Positions 23,096 through 34,714 of a stretch of DNA of 64,000 nucleotides are shown one piece after another. The notes below the pieces were generated by a model. It did not search any database and was not told where the DNA came from. It worked only from the letters and a program-made list of their open reading frames with translations. Source of the DNA: Achatina immaculata (taxonomy: Eukaryota > Mollusca > Gastropoda > Stylommatophora > Achatinidae); NCBI GenBank assembly GCA_009760885.1, contig CM019713.1, positions 82,770,631 to 82,834,630 of the forward strand, in the 5' to 3' direction. A program made the position numbers and the translations under genes. The stretch's first letter is position 1. Each line of letters opens with the position of its first letter.

Positions 23096-23299
23096 AAAAG
23101 TTTACCATTTCTTTCCTTCCCGGCAGTGACTGTACTAGTCATTGATCGTACCCATTGTCCCTACATTGAGATCATCTGCCTACCATCATAGAATGGTGAC
23201 CATAACCAACATTATCTGTCAGCTGATCTCCCATTCCATCCGTCACCCTGATATAGTGGCTATACGGGTACTCCACCTTCCAAAGGGTGTCCCTTGGAC

Positions 23300-23680
23300 T
23301 GACGGAGGTAAGGAGGCGTCTTTCTTCTCCTTTGATAGGCGATACCCCTACCCCACTAACCGAAATACAGACTTATGAACCTGAAATAGAGGAACCAGAC
23401 ATAGAAGAAGTCATCATGTTTCTACGAAACAACATCGTAACTGGTTCAGATGGAAATGCTGCAGAACTGAATGTGGAAGTAGGTCTAAATCTGCATGAAC
23501 AGATATATGCACTAATACAACAAATATATAGAGAGAAAAACTCCCTAGTGAAAGGAGAGAATCATTACTGATCCCAGTATTCAAAAGAGGTGATAAGAGC
23601 AAGTGTGAAAACTACAGAAAAATATCCTTACTACAAACAATCTACAAAATCCTGACTCAGAACAACACTTATTGATTTTT
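23300..23680 (+). mobile_element. LINE linker/RT scrap within module A2, copy 2
   Basis: Plus strand: EPEIEEPDIEEVIMFLRNN, then VGLNLHEQIYALIQQIYREK (23287-23571), and after a frameshift an RT-like PVFKRGDKSKCENYRKISLL. This resembles the 'IPVFKKGDK.. NYRGISLL' block of LINE RTs. Shorter copies at 11822-11940 and 27310-27490 belong to the other duplicated units. Confidence 0.65.
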
Positions 23681-24322
23681 TTCTACATCAGGGTTAAAAT
23701 TAGCATACACGCAGAGAGAATTAACTCTGCTTTAACTACTTTAACAAAATGTCTCCCTTTTACTACCAAAATTCAATCGTCACTGATCTCAACACTGCAC
23801 TAATAAAACCTTTCGGTGTCACCATTTATGTCGTTCCAGACTGAATGGTTAATCTCTCAATTACTGATTCTTGGGAAGTTACATTGGTGGTATTCTACTG
23901 CCTTCAAACGGATTTGTCATTGTTTTACTCCGTTAGCCCCTGGCTCTGGGTACATATATAAGTAGTAATAAAAATTCTGTAATCGTTCCATTAAGACATA
24001 TGGGGGGTATAGGATATTAAGACCTTTTGTCCAAGACCTTAGATAGACGAATTTTCGATTTGATAAGTATCACGCCTAGCAGCAGTAGACCTAGCATATA
24101 ACCACTCTGCTAACTCGGCCATAGTAGACTTGTACTTCCTATAAAATAAATTGTAATACATATCTTTTATACTAACAAACTGTTCTACACAATGATTTCT
24201 AAGAAATATTGATTTATTTTAGTTACATAATTTAACATTTACATTTACGAAGTTTAGAAATAATTTAATGAATGTTTTAGTAAAATGTTCTTTTATTGGT
24301 ATATTTCAAAACATGAATGCAG
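23545..24322 (+). repeat. Duplicated module A2, copy 2
   Basis: Aligns with 11820-12628, ending at microexon 24323-24325. Confidence 0.85.
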
Positions 24323-24325
24323 AGG
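24323..24325 (+). CDS. 3-nt microexon AGG (type A2)
   Basis: CATGAATGCAG | AGG | GCAAGTATTG, a GC donor. Phase-1 codon: G+AG, Glu. A LINE-beta fragment inserted 21 bp after the exon, leaving the donor intact. Confidence 0.6.
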
Positions 24326-24346
24326 GCAAGTATTGTTTTTAATTCA

Positions 24347-24772
24347 TCATTCATTCATTTGCATGTCCCTTGCGGAACTTTGCCTCCCAAACAGCTCTCC
24401 TGTAGGCATCTCGGTTGTGAGCAAGATGGCCTGCTGCTGATGTATCCATTTGCAGATCCTCAACTATGTCGTCGTGCAGCCATCTTCACCTTGGTTTTCC
24501 TCTCTTTCTTTTTCCCAGTATGTACCCTTCCATGACGGTCTTCTCTAGATTATATTAATGTATCCAAAATATTTCAGTTTTCTATCTGTAATCCTCTTTA
24601 CTAGCCAACCTTCTTCAATATTAAACTCTTGCAGTATAGACATAGTTGTTCTTTGTTGTGTTCACGATATTTGAAGAACTCTTCTGTAACATTTACAGTC
24701 AAAGGCATTTATGTGTTTCTCAGCTGTTTTGTTAAGTGTCCACGTCTCACAGGCATATGTTGCGATGGGAAA
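24347..24772 (-). mobile_element. LINE-beta 3' fragment with target duplication
   Basis: (TTCA)n tail at 24347-24360, then antisense C-terminus. TGTTTTTAATTCA (24334-24346) and TGTTTTTATTCA (24773-24784) flank it as a target-site duplication. It separates microexon A2 from B. Confidence 0.8.
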
Positions 24773-24870
24773 TGTTTTTATTCAGAAAATATAATATGTA
24801 AACACAACATTTTCGTACTTTAAGTTGAAAAAAGAAATATTTGAAATATTCAGAAGTATCATGTAGTAAC

Positions 24871-24917
24871 TTACACACTTTTCGCAAAATACTTATATTT
24901 TTGCGAAAAGTGTGTAA
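24871..24917. repeat. 19-bp perfect inverted repeat (hairpin)
   Basis: TTACACACTTTTCGCAAAA (24871-24889) and its exact reverse complement (24899-24917) are separated by 9 nt. Other copies of this unit have the left arm followed directly by ATATAAGTAATTT, so the fold-back is private to this copy. Confidence 0.9.
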
Positions 24918-25223
24918 ATTACTAAATATAAGTAATTTGATATTAAAAAATTGCCAGTTTCTACTGCTAAATAAATTAATACACATTAGTTTATACATCA
25001 AAATTCTCAAATGTTTACAGTCTTATGACTAAGTGCTTTAATTGAAGCTGTTTCATTTCTTCTGTATCTCTGAATGGTAAAATAGAAAGGCAGTAAGATA
25101 GACAGGAAGATAGACACACAGATAAACAGATAGAGAGGTAAACAGATAGACAATCTATCAGACGGCGATATATTCTCTACTGAATTTTATTCTCCTTTCA
25201 TATGTCAAAATATTTATATACAG

Positions 25224-25226
25224 CCC
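25224..25226 (+). CDS. 3-nt microexon CCC (type B)
   Basis: TTTATATACAG | CCC | GTAAGTTGCC. Phase-1 codon: G+CC, Ala. Without the inserted LINE and the fold-back duplication it would sit a little over 400 bp after A2, as in copy 1. Confidence 0.65.
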
Positions 25227-25439
25227 GTAAGTTGCCTTTCACATAATATACATATGGAGACCTTTTTGTTACAACAGCATATATACATATATATTTATAT
25301 ACATACATATATATACATATATATACATATGTATGTAAACTTACATCTATAGTATTATATGTTTCACTTCAATAATATATTTTTTACATTCGACAGTACA
25401 AAATAGACAGACAGACAGAAAGACATACAAATAGATAGA

Positions 25440-25715
25440 TCTGCTACTGATACGTACATATAGAGGAAGTTTATGTCTCCTGAGTGTCCTTTCAGTTTCA
25501 TTAGTAAGACTCTTATCTGATATATTTGAGAATACTTTAACCGAACCTTCTGTCACTTTACCTAAACTGGCCGCTTCTCCATGTTCGTGTCTGTTACTTC
25601 CAGAGAATATTACTCTGTATCCTTCAGACATTATAACTCTCTTATCTTTCCATCTTCCTTCGCATAATCCAACTATGTTGATTTCTACTCTCTTCATTTC
25701 TCTGTATAGCGTGGC
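25440..25715 (-). mobile_element. LINE endonuclease scrap in duplicated unit, copy 3
   Basis: Minus strand reads EINIVGLCEGRWKDKRVIMS and GSNRHEHGEAA, the same segment as 9355-9740. Confidence 0.65.
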
Positions 25716-25719
25716 CGTA

Positions 25720-27165
25720 TAAGTAATGATTATAGTATTATTATTAATGAATGTGATAATGGATATGATTATGAAAATATAATGTAAACAAAATAGTAAC
25801 ATCGAACAGCGACAGAGAAAAGTAGGTAAGAAAGGAAGAGAAAGTTTTAAAACTTTCATGACACTAGAACAAGACGCGGACAAAAGTAAACAGTGGAAAC
25901 AGTGAATAGAAAAAGACGAGACTCAGTGACGCTGATATTTAGGTAATACATAGGTAGGACGCCAGAAAGTAGGATGGTCCAGTGATAACAAAGCTGTGAC
26001 TGGACGTTGACACTTGTAAACAAAATAGAAAAGACGACTAGAAAAGGCGGAAAGAATGAAAAGCGAGGACACAATAAAACCTCCGACATGAAAGAGCAAG
26101 ATAAAGACTTAGGTAAACAACAATTGTGTAGACGAAATTGACGTAGACTGACACGCATGACACCTGTTAGATGACACGTATTAGGACGCTATTGCACTCG
26201 GTTTATAATTAAAGGAGTGACCAACATGACCAGCTGACCAATTTAATATTTAGAGGCGTGGCCTATTGGACAATTGACTTACGAGAGATAAGTCATGGGA
26301 CAGTTTGAATGACGGACAGTCAGAACGCTCATGGAAGCCAGTTTACATCTGAAGGGTGGAGATAAAATACTTATTGGTTAATCTGTCAAGCTGGACTTGA
26401 AGATAAAAAGGCGAGCGGAGAGACAGGAGAGGTAGACGAAGAAGTACGAAAGTACAGGAGAGATGAGAGACAAGAAAAAAAAAGAGGAAGAAGTACTGAA
26501 GTCCTGGAGAGAGAAGACAGAGGAGGAAGCCTCAAGACGGAGGAACAAGGACTGTCAGTGAACAGAGATGGGCCAGACTTAAAAGTAAGGAGCACGAGAA
26601 GGAAGGAGCCCCCAATAATAGGAAGTCTGGAGGCTAACGGACAAGTGAAGGGGATCGTCACAAGTAGACAGAGAAGAACAGCAGACGGAAGAACAGACGA
26701 TCAGGGGAGGGCAGACAATCGGAGAAGAACAGCAGAAGGAAAACACACACCAGAGAAGAAACGAAAGAGAAAGAAGATGTAGGTAATGACAGATGGAATA
26801 GATGGACATTTAGAGCAATAGATACTCAGGTAAAACAGTTTTGGAAGAGGTAGTTTTAGGACATATTTAAGATGTTTTTCAAGTGATTCAAGTGAATGCG
26901 AAGAATTGATACTTTTGAAACTTCGAGTACAGTGATTTAGTCGTGTAATTGATTGACCATGTGTTGCAGATCTGATATAATACTGAGATAGGAAATGTTC
27001 TCGAATCAAGTGTAAAATATTGTGAAGTTGAGAACATTGAGAAATCCTGCATGCATAATATGACAGAATTTGATATTGTGAACAAATGATTAAGTGTTTC
27101 AAACCAAGTGATGTTGTAGACAATACATCTTGAACTTATTTGTCAGAATTAAATAATGCAGTAAA
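25720..27165. other. Unassigned purine-rich segment
   Basis: The plus strand is strongly A/G-rich at 25790-26800 (GAGA, AAGA, GAGGAAG runs), unlike the neighbouring T-rich intron sequence. The 74-100 codon ORFs here (26558-26782, 26701-27123 minus) are Lys/Arg- or Ser/Leu-rich and have no motif I recognise. It might be the untranslated leader of an LTR element or a private insertion between duplicated units; no LTR, primer-binding site or RT was found. Confidence 0.4.
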
Positions 27166-27309
27166 CATTTCATCGGACTTGCTCTGGCCTAGTGAATATG
27201 GTAAAGTTTTGTGAAATCTGTGATGTGTTAATCATAGAGCATCTGTAAGCTTCAGTACAATAGAACCAGTAAGCAATATATAATTCACAACCTATCAATA
27301 TTATATCTG

Positions 27310-28190
27310 TTGATGTTGGTCTAAACCTATATGAACAGATATATGCACAATACAACAAATATGGAGAGAAGAAAAACTCTCTAATGAATGAAGAGAATCA
27401 TTTCTGATCCCAATATTCAAAAGAGGTGATAAGAGCATGTGTGAAAACAACAGAAGAATATCCTTACTACAAACAATCTACAAAATCCTGACTACATTTT
27501 ACACTAGATAGCTGGCGTGCCAATATGGCATCTATTTATAAGGCTAAAACAATGACAACAACTCCGGCGGCATGAGCAGACCCTCTCTGGCAGCGCTGTT
27601 GATGATTATCCAAGTCAACAGACACGTGATGTAGTGGCAGATCTACAGAGATTTACTGATGAAGAAAATGAGAATGACGACAACAAAGTTGAAGAAAGCT
27701 ACTGCAACACTGCAGTGACCAAATAAACATAACAACAGATCTTCCCGGGCAAGAACTTATTTGTCATAGGGAAGTGAAACCTTACAAAAGACTAACTACA
27801 ATACACAATTACTTACAATTTACAGAAATTCCAAGAGACGTCCAAGATAACAACAAATCTTCCAAACAGTGAAATCCACTAAAGAACACTTACTGTCCTG
27901 ACAAGGGCACTACTACAACAGCCTACATTTTAACAAAGCAAAACATTGTCCTATAGGACAAGTGTCACTGCGACTGAATCTAATGCATGACCAAATTTCT
28001 GAACTGACTGAAACTCCTGAGAAAACCTCTACTGAACTAGACTATCGAAAATCCTCTCTTAATTTGTCTCTCTTTTACCTCCCTTTAACTATTATCCTGT
28101 TCTTTTACGTAACTGACAATTTCTTAATTAATTATATGAATGTTTATATAACATTTTCTTTGACTGGTATATTTCAAAACTTGAATGCAG
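27310..28190 (+). repeat. RT scrap joined to module A1, copy 3
   Basis: 27310-27490 matches the A2-type RT scrap. At about 27495 it jumps into module A1 (AGCTGGCGTGCCAATATGGC), so the two modules recombined here. It ends at microexon 28191-28193. Confidence 0.75.
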
Positions 28191-28193
28191 ATG
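28191..28193 (+). CDS. 3-nt microexon ATG (type A1, GT donor)
   Basis: CTTGAATGCAG | ATG | GTAAGTATTT. The only A copy with a GT donor; it aligns base for base with the GC donors of the others. Phase-1 codon: C+AT, His. Confidence 0.65.
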
Positions 28194-28301
28194 GTAAGTA
28201 TTTTTTAATTCAGAAAATATAATAAATAAATATAATATAATGTTTTCCTACTTTAAGTTGAAAAAAAAGAATATTTGAGTATTCAGAGGTAGCATTTGGT
28301 A

Positions 28302-28827
28302 GAAGAGAAATTAGGAACAGAATAAGTCAAGCAAAGACCGCATCAATGAATGTTAGAAAACCAGTCCTAAAATGCTATATTGAACCTATCTTGTTATATG
28401 GAAGTGAATCATGGACAATAGGCAAGTCTGCACAAAAATCATTGGAAGCAGCAGAAATGTGGTTTATTAGAAGAATGTTGCGAATTCCCTGAACAGCAAA
28501 AATAACTATGAAGAATGTATGAGAAGAGCTGGAGAGGCAAAAATATCTTGTCAAAAAAATAAGAGAGAACCAATGTACTTTCAAAGGACATGCAATGAGA
28601 AGAGGGGTCATTGAAAATATTATAACAACAGGAAAAACAGAGGGAAGAAGATCAAGAGGAAGACCAAGAGAAATGATAATGGACAGTCTGACGGGATGGT
28701 GAGAGAGGAGATCACCAACTGAGCTGATGCCCTGCATGAAGGATCGTGTACTCTGGAGAAGCATAATAGCCAACGCCAGTCGGCACGGCACAAGATGATA
28801 ATGATGATGATGATGATGATGATGATG
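28302..28827 (+). mobile_element. LINE-gamma 3' fragment with target duplication
   Basis: A short RT C-terminal remnant (EIRNRISQAKTAS, then LKCYIEPILLYGSESWTIGK) and a (GAT)n tail at 28797-28827. AGCATTTGGTA is duplicated at 28291-28301 and 28828-28838. Same family as 31601-34172. Confidence 0.9.
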
Positions 28828-28949
28828 AGCATTTGGTAATTTACACACTTTGTGGAACAAATACAGTAATTTAATATGTTAAAATTCCAGTTTCCATTGC
28901 TAAACACATTAATGCACATTTCTTTATACATTAACATTCTCCTCTAGAA

Positions 28950-30540
28950 AATTCTATCTGTGAAGACACACAGAATTCTGAACTTCATGTGTGCTAGACA
29001 CTGTTTTTACAACCCTAATCATCTAGAAAATTATAAAATGTTTAAAAAAAGAAACACAACAAATAAGATGTTGCAATTTAAACTGTATTTTGCTGATCAG
29101 ACAAGGGCAAATTACCTGAAACGTTCACTTGGACATCAACTTCACGTGCTGACCTGAATTATACTCAGCAGATGATTCATGAGCACAGAAAAGCGACACT
29201 AGTCACAACAGATTTTTGACAATAACTCATGACAGGTTCACATGAAACTTACTAAACACAAAACTCACTGACCATGTTATTGAACGCCTATAAAAGATTG
29301 ACACTCCTCGAATCAATTCATTTGAAAATTAAATGCGCAAGTATGGCTCATCTTACTACAGAACAACAACTCATTATCACTGGACGTTTACAGACTGGAC
29401 AATCAGAAAGTGTAATGGCCAGACAATTTAATATGGTTAGAACCACCATTAGTCGCCTTTGGAGACGATTTCAAGAAACTGGCTCAGTTGCAGATCGGCC
29501 GCGCAGTGGAAGACCCAATGTCACAACTTCTGCCAAAGACCGCTTCATAAAGCTGCGTCACCTCAGAAATCGATTTACATTTGTGTCCTCAACAGTCCAG
29601 TCAATGACAGCAGCTCGTCGAATTTCAGATCAAACGGTCAGGAACCGGCTGCACGACGCTGGTCTTTGGGCTATAAGACCCTACAGAGGATCTGTTCTTA
29701 CGGACCGGCATCGCCAGAACCGACTACAGTGGGCGAACCAGCATCGTCAATGGACGGCTGTGAATGATTGGAGAAGGGTTTGATTTAGTGATGAATCATT
29801 CTTTTTGCTGCAGCTACTCGATAGACGAGAAGGGTTTACCGCAGAATCCGTGAGCGCTAAGCCCAGAACTGCGTGGATGAGGCTCCTCCAAATGGTGGTG
29901 GAGGTGTACTGGTGTGGGTTACGATCAACTTCATGGGACGAAATGACCTGGTGCAAATTGAAAGACGCCTGAATGCCCAACGATACGTCGCTGAAATTCT
30001 TCGTCCTCACGTCCTTCCACTTCTGGCTGCATCAATGTCGATTTTTCAGCAGGACAACGTTCGACCTCATGTGGCACCATTCATCACCCAGTTACTCGTT
30101 GACAACAACGTCCAGATCATTCCGTGGCCATGCATGTCATCAGACATGAGCCGAATAGAACACTTATGGGATGAACTCAACAGACAATTCGGCCAGCGAG
30201 ACATGGCGCCAACCAATCTCCGACAGTTGTCTCTTGCACTGCGGGAAGAGTGGGCAGCCATCCCACAACAACAGATCCAACGACTAATCGGATCCATGTC
30301 AAGGAGACGTCGTTCTCTGATACAGGCCAGAGGAGGCCATACACCTTACTGAAACAGAGGCCTCAGTCGCAAAGAATAAAAGTCCAAACCAAATTTAATG
30401 AACATCATTTCATTGTTAAAGCCTTCAGGTGTCTTCATGCTAAGATTGAAACATTAATTCCGTAAAATAAAAGTTTGATACAAGTTTGAACTTTGGTGTC
30501 CATTACAACTAAAGTAGTGTTGTGTTTTTTTAACAGTATA
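28950..30540 (+). mobile_element. Tc1-like DNA transposon, inactivated
   Basis: Transposase reads MAHLTTEQQLIITGRLQTGQ, an HTH with RTTISRLWRRFQETGSVADR, then RPRSGRP and RLHDAGLWAIRPYRG (29340-29783). A stop then precedes FSDESFF (first catalytic Asp). After a frameshift near 29860 come GGGGVLVWVTINFMGR, FQQDNVRPH (second Asp) and SSDMSRIEHLWDEL (usually SPDL.PIEH.WDE/D) to RGGHTPY at 30351. About 340 codons in all, normal for Tc1. A polyadenylation-like AATAAA follows at about 30468. I could not define TIRs, so the outer limits are approximate. Confidence 0.85.
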
Positions 30541-30689
30541 GATTTTACAGACCAAACTTTGTACTAAAGTTCACAGCTGCTATGACCGGTTCTCCTACCT
30601 ACTGGTGACTTTCCCGCGGGAGTTGTCCATCCTGCGCTCAGAACGAGAATAACAATTACTAGTCTCTTTGTTTACCTTGAGCCTTGTTC

Positions 30690-31438
30690 AAGTTACCTAC
30701 ACAGAGAGGGAGTTAACTCTGCCTTAAGTTCTTTCTTTTAACAAAATAGTCTCCCTTAAACTACCAAAATTCGATCTTCATTAATCTCAACAATACACTA
30801 ATATAACATTTCAGTGTCACCATTTATGTCGTTCCTGATTGAATGATTGAAGATCTTAATGACTGGTTCCTGGAAAGTTACACTGGTGGTTTTGCCTTGC
30901 CTTCCAACGGATATTTCATTTCTTTACTCCCTTAACCCCTGGCTCTGGGTACATACATAAGTGTTAATAAGAATTCTGTATCCAGTCCATCAAGGCATAA
31001 AAGTGATAGGATTATCAGACCTTTTGTCCAAGACCATCGGTACATGAAAATGTGATTTGGTCAGTATCACACGCCTAGCAGCTTTTAGCTTCCCAGATTT
31101 CTCTGGTACACATTTTTAGAGAATGGGTGGACTCCAGAGCCTTCTTGTGGAGGTACCAGAAAAAATCCCCACTCCTTTGTCTTGAACCCGGTACCACGGC
31201 TTTAGTAGTCCGAGCACCTAACCATATTAGACTAGTGGTTTTCATAAAATAAACTGTAATAGATGTCTTTTATATTAATAAACCCTCCCACGATGACTTC
31301 AAAGAAAGATTGATTTATTTTAGTAAAACAATTTACTATTTTCTGAAATGAAAATACTGTTATAGGAAGTTTCGAAATAATTTTTTAATGTTTTAATAAC
31401 ATTTCCTTTTGTGGTTATGTTTCAAATCATGAATGTAG
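30690..31438 (+). repeat. Duplicated module A2, copy 3
   Basis: Aligns with 11990-12628 (GGGAGTTAACTCTGCCTTAA at 30708). Contains an extra block at 31100-31215. It ends at microexon 31439-31441. Confidence 0.8.
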
Positions 31439-31441
31439 CTG
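31439..31441 (+). CDS. 3-nt microexon CTG (type A2)
   Basis: CATGAATGTAG | CTG | GCAAGTATTT, a GC donor with TAG acceptor. Phase-1 codon: G+CT, Ala. Confidence 0.55.
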
Positions 31442-31600
31442 GCAAGTATTTTTTTTTCGGCAGAAAATATAACATTTAAATATTATATAATGTTTTAGTT
31501 CTTTAAGTTGAAAAAAAAAGGAAAATTTGAAATAATCAGAAGTATCATTTAGTAATTTACACACTTTTCGCAGTAAATATAAGTACTTTAAGATTTAAAA

Positions 31601-34172
31601 CTATATTTGATGAACAAACGGCAAGGACAATTGTAGGATATTTGAACATCTCGGACCGAGTCCTGCTAGCCCAACTGAAAGGACAACCAATAAACATAAA
31701 TATTATACAAATGTACGCTTCAACATCTTAAAGCTCTGAAGAAGATATACATCTATTTTATAATGACATAGAGATAGCACTAAAACACACAAAGTCACAT
31801 GAAGTTACCATAGTCATGGGAGATTTTAATGCCAAAGTTGGTAAAGGAATAACTTCAGACATCGTTGGTGACTATGGACTGGGGGAGAGGAATGACAGAG
31901 GTTATAAATTAATTGAATGGGCAAGAATACACAGCATGGCTGTAGAAAACATCTGGTTTAAACAACATCCTCGAAGACTGGCAACGTGGTGCAGTCCAGA
32001 CAAAAAGACTTTTAACCAGATAGACTACATATTAATCAACAAACGATTCCGCAATGCATTACTGTCAACAAAAACCATGCCAGGAGCTGACTGCAATAGT
32101 GACCATGATCCACTCTGTGGAAAAGTTAGAATAAAACTAAAGAAAGCAGGAAGAAAAGTGAGAAACATCAAACTGAATATAGAACTTCTTAAAAATGACC
32201 AAGAACTGCGAGAACAATACAAAGTTATTATAACAAATAGATACAATGCAATAGCAAAGATAAATAGTATAGATGAACAATGGGAAATGTTAAGAGATTC
32301 TATCCACCAAACTGTTAAGGAGATAATACCACCGAAAAAAGAAGCCCCTAAAAATAAAAGAGAAAAAATATAACAAGACAAATAAAGAAATAAGACGCAA
32401 ATGCAGAGAAGCAAAAGAAGTGTGGTTAAATGAGCAGTGCAGACAGATAGAGGACTCTCATATTAAAGACAGCAAAAACATGCACAAACGAATTAATGAA
32501 CTCACGGGCAGGAAAACAAAATATACCACAGGATGCCTGAAATCGAAAGAAGGTAAAATGTTAATGGGAAAAGAAGACATTGTGGACAGGTGGACAGAGT
32601 ATATCGGTGAACTATATGGAGGAGAAAGACCAGAATTAACACCAGATACTGAAAACTGTGATGGACCACCAATACTTGAAGATGAAATCATAGATGCCAT
32701 CAAACACATGAAGAAAGGAAAAGCGACTGGGCCTGATAATATAACAATAGAAGAAATAGAGGCACTAGAGGAGACAGGAATAAAAATAATAACCAAGTTA
32801 CTGAATGACATTTACAGCAGCGGTTATATTCCCAGTGACCTGATTAAATCCACGTATATAGCACTACCAAAGAAACCAGGTGCAAAGGAATGTGACGACC
32901 ACTGGACTATCAACCTCTCATGTCACATAACGAAGCTACTTCTGAGAATAATTATGAGAAGAACAAGGAAAAAGATAAAAAAGGAAATAGCAGATGAACA
33001 GTTTGGATTTATTGAAGGAAAGGGAACACACAATGCCATATATGCTTTACGAACACTAACAGAAAGAGCTTTAGAAGTACAGAAAGATCTCTACTTATGC
33101 TTCATTGATTACACCAAGGCATTTGACAAGGTGAAACATAATGAAATTATTAAAATGCTTGAAGACATCAATATAGACGGCAAAGACTTGAGGATTGTAA
33201 AACATCTATACTGGCAGTAAGAAGCAGCAGTTCGAGTTGAAAATAGAATTGGAAAATATCAACCTATAAAACAAGGGGTGCGACAAGGATGTGTACTATC
33301 TCCAGACCTTTTTTCTCTGTATAGCGAGAATATTCTAAGAACAATCATCACAGAACCAGGCATAAAAATTGGAGGATACAATATTAACAACCTTCGGTAT
33401 GCTAACGACACAGTACTGATAGCTGAGAACCAGCAACACCTGCAAATTCTTTTGGATAAATTCGCCAAAGAAAGTGAACAGAAAGGCCTTACTTTGAACA
33501 TCAAAAAGACAGACTATGGTTATATCTAAGAAACAGAATCCACCGACATGCAGTATAAAATTAAACGGAACTATTATAATGCAGGTGCAGAAATTCAAAT
33601 ACCCTGGAGCAGTAATAACTTCAGATGGGAAATGCAGAACAGAAATTAGGAACAGAATAGGCCAAGCAAAGACTGCATTTCAGAGAATGAGAAACATATT
33701 AACCAACACATCCTTATCAATGAATGTTAGAAAACGAGTCCTAAAATGCTATATTGAACCTATCTTGTTATATGGAAGTGAATCATGGACAATAGGCAAG
33801 TATGCACAAAAATCATTGGAAGCAGCAGAAATGTAGTTTATTAGAAGAATGTTGCGAATCCCCTGGACAGCAAAAATAACTAATGAAGAATGTATGAGAA
33901 GAGCTGGAGAGACAAAAAAACCTTGTCAAAAAGATAAGAGAGAGACAATGTACTTTCATAGGACATGCAATGAGAAGAGGGGACATTGAAAATATTATAA
34001 CAACAGGAAAAATAGAAGGAAGAAAATCAAGAGAAATGATACTGGACAGTCTGACGGGATGGTGTGAGAGGAGATCACCAACTGAGCTGATGGCCTGCAT
34101 GAGGGATCGGATACTCTGGAGAAGCATAATAGCCAACGCCAGTCGGCACGGCACATGATGATGATGATGAAT
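31601..34172 (+). mobile_element. LINE-gamma, endonuclease plus RT, nearly complete
   Basis: Endonuclease: VTIVMGDFNAKVGKG, NQIDYILINKRFRNALL and NSDHDPLCGKV, with the catalytic SDHD intact (31816-32373). RT follows after frame changes: MKKGKATGPDNITIEEIEAL, STYIALPKKPGAKECDD, FGFIEGKGTHNAIYALRTL, FIDYTKAFDKVKHNEII (32420-33220), then [20 protein letters not shown] and [14 protein letters not shown] (33278-33529), where the catalytic YADD is YAND. The C-terminus runs to about 34160 with an ATGATG tail. ATTTAAAA is duplicated at 31593-31600 and 34173-34180. The 5' end is truncated. It sits between microexons A2 and B. Confidence 0.92.
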
Positions 34173-34435
34173 ATTTAAAATGTGAGTTTCCAGTGTTAAA
34201 CACATTAACGCATTTCTGTTTATACATTACAATTCTGAAAGATTTATAGTCTTATGACAAAGTGCTTTAAGTGAAGCTGATCCATATTTTCTGCATCTGA
34301 GGAGGTTAAATAGACATACAGAAAGACAAAAATCGAAACAGATAGAGAGTCAGGCAGACAGACATTCATTCAGACAGACATTTTATTCTCTACTGAACAT
34401 TTTCTCCTTTCATATGTCAAATTATTTATATACAG

Positions 34436-34438
34436 CCC
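34436..34438 (+). CDS. 3-nt microexon CCC (type B)
   Basis: TTTATATACAG | CCC | GTAAGTTGTC. Removing the 2.57-kb LINE-gamma restores the usual distance of about 420 bp from A2. Phase-1 codon: G+CC, Ala. Confidence 0.65.
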
Positions 34439-34554
34439 GTAAGTTGTCTTTCACATAATATGCAGATGGATATCTTCTTTATTACAACAATATAGTATAT
34501 ATGTAGTACTGCGTGTTTAATTTCTACAATGTTTTTTTAGACTAAGCAGTATGA

Positions 34555-34666
34555 AATAAACAGACAGACAGACAGATGGAAAGATAAATAGATAGGTGCA
34601 ATGAGAAATATATTTGCATACATACATAAGGGAACAATGAAACATTTTTCATATATATATATATAC

Positions 34667-34714
<48 letters not shown>

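Noticed and set aside
28275..28300. Second conserved TATTCAG...GGTA motif about 90 bp after type A microexons
   Set aside because: A donor-like GGTAAT or AGTAAT follows at 11-12 nt, but it is inconsistent between copies and weak.
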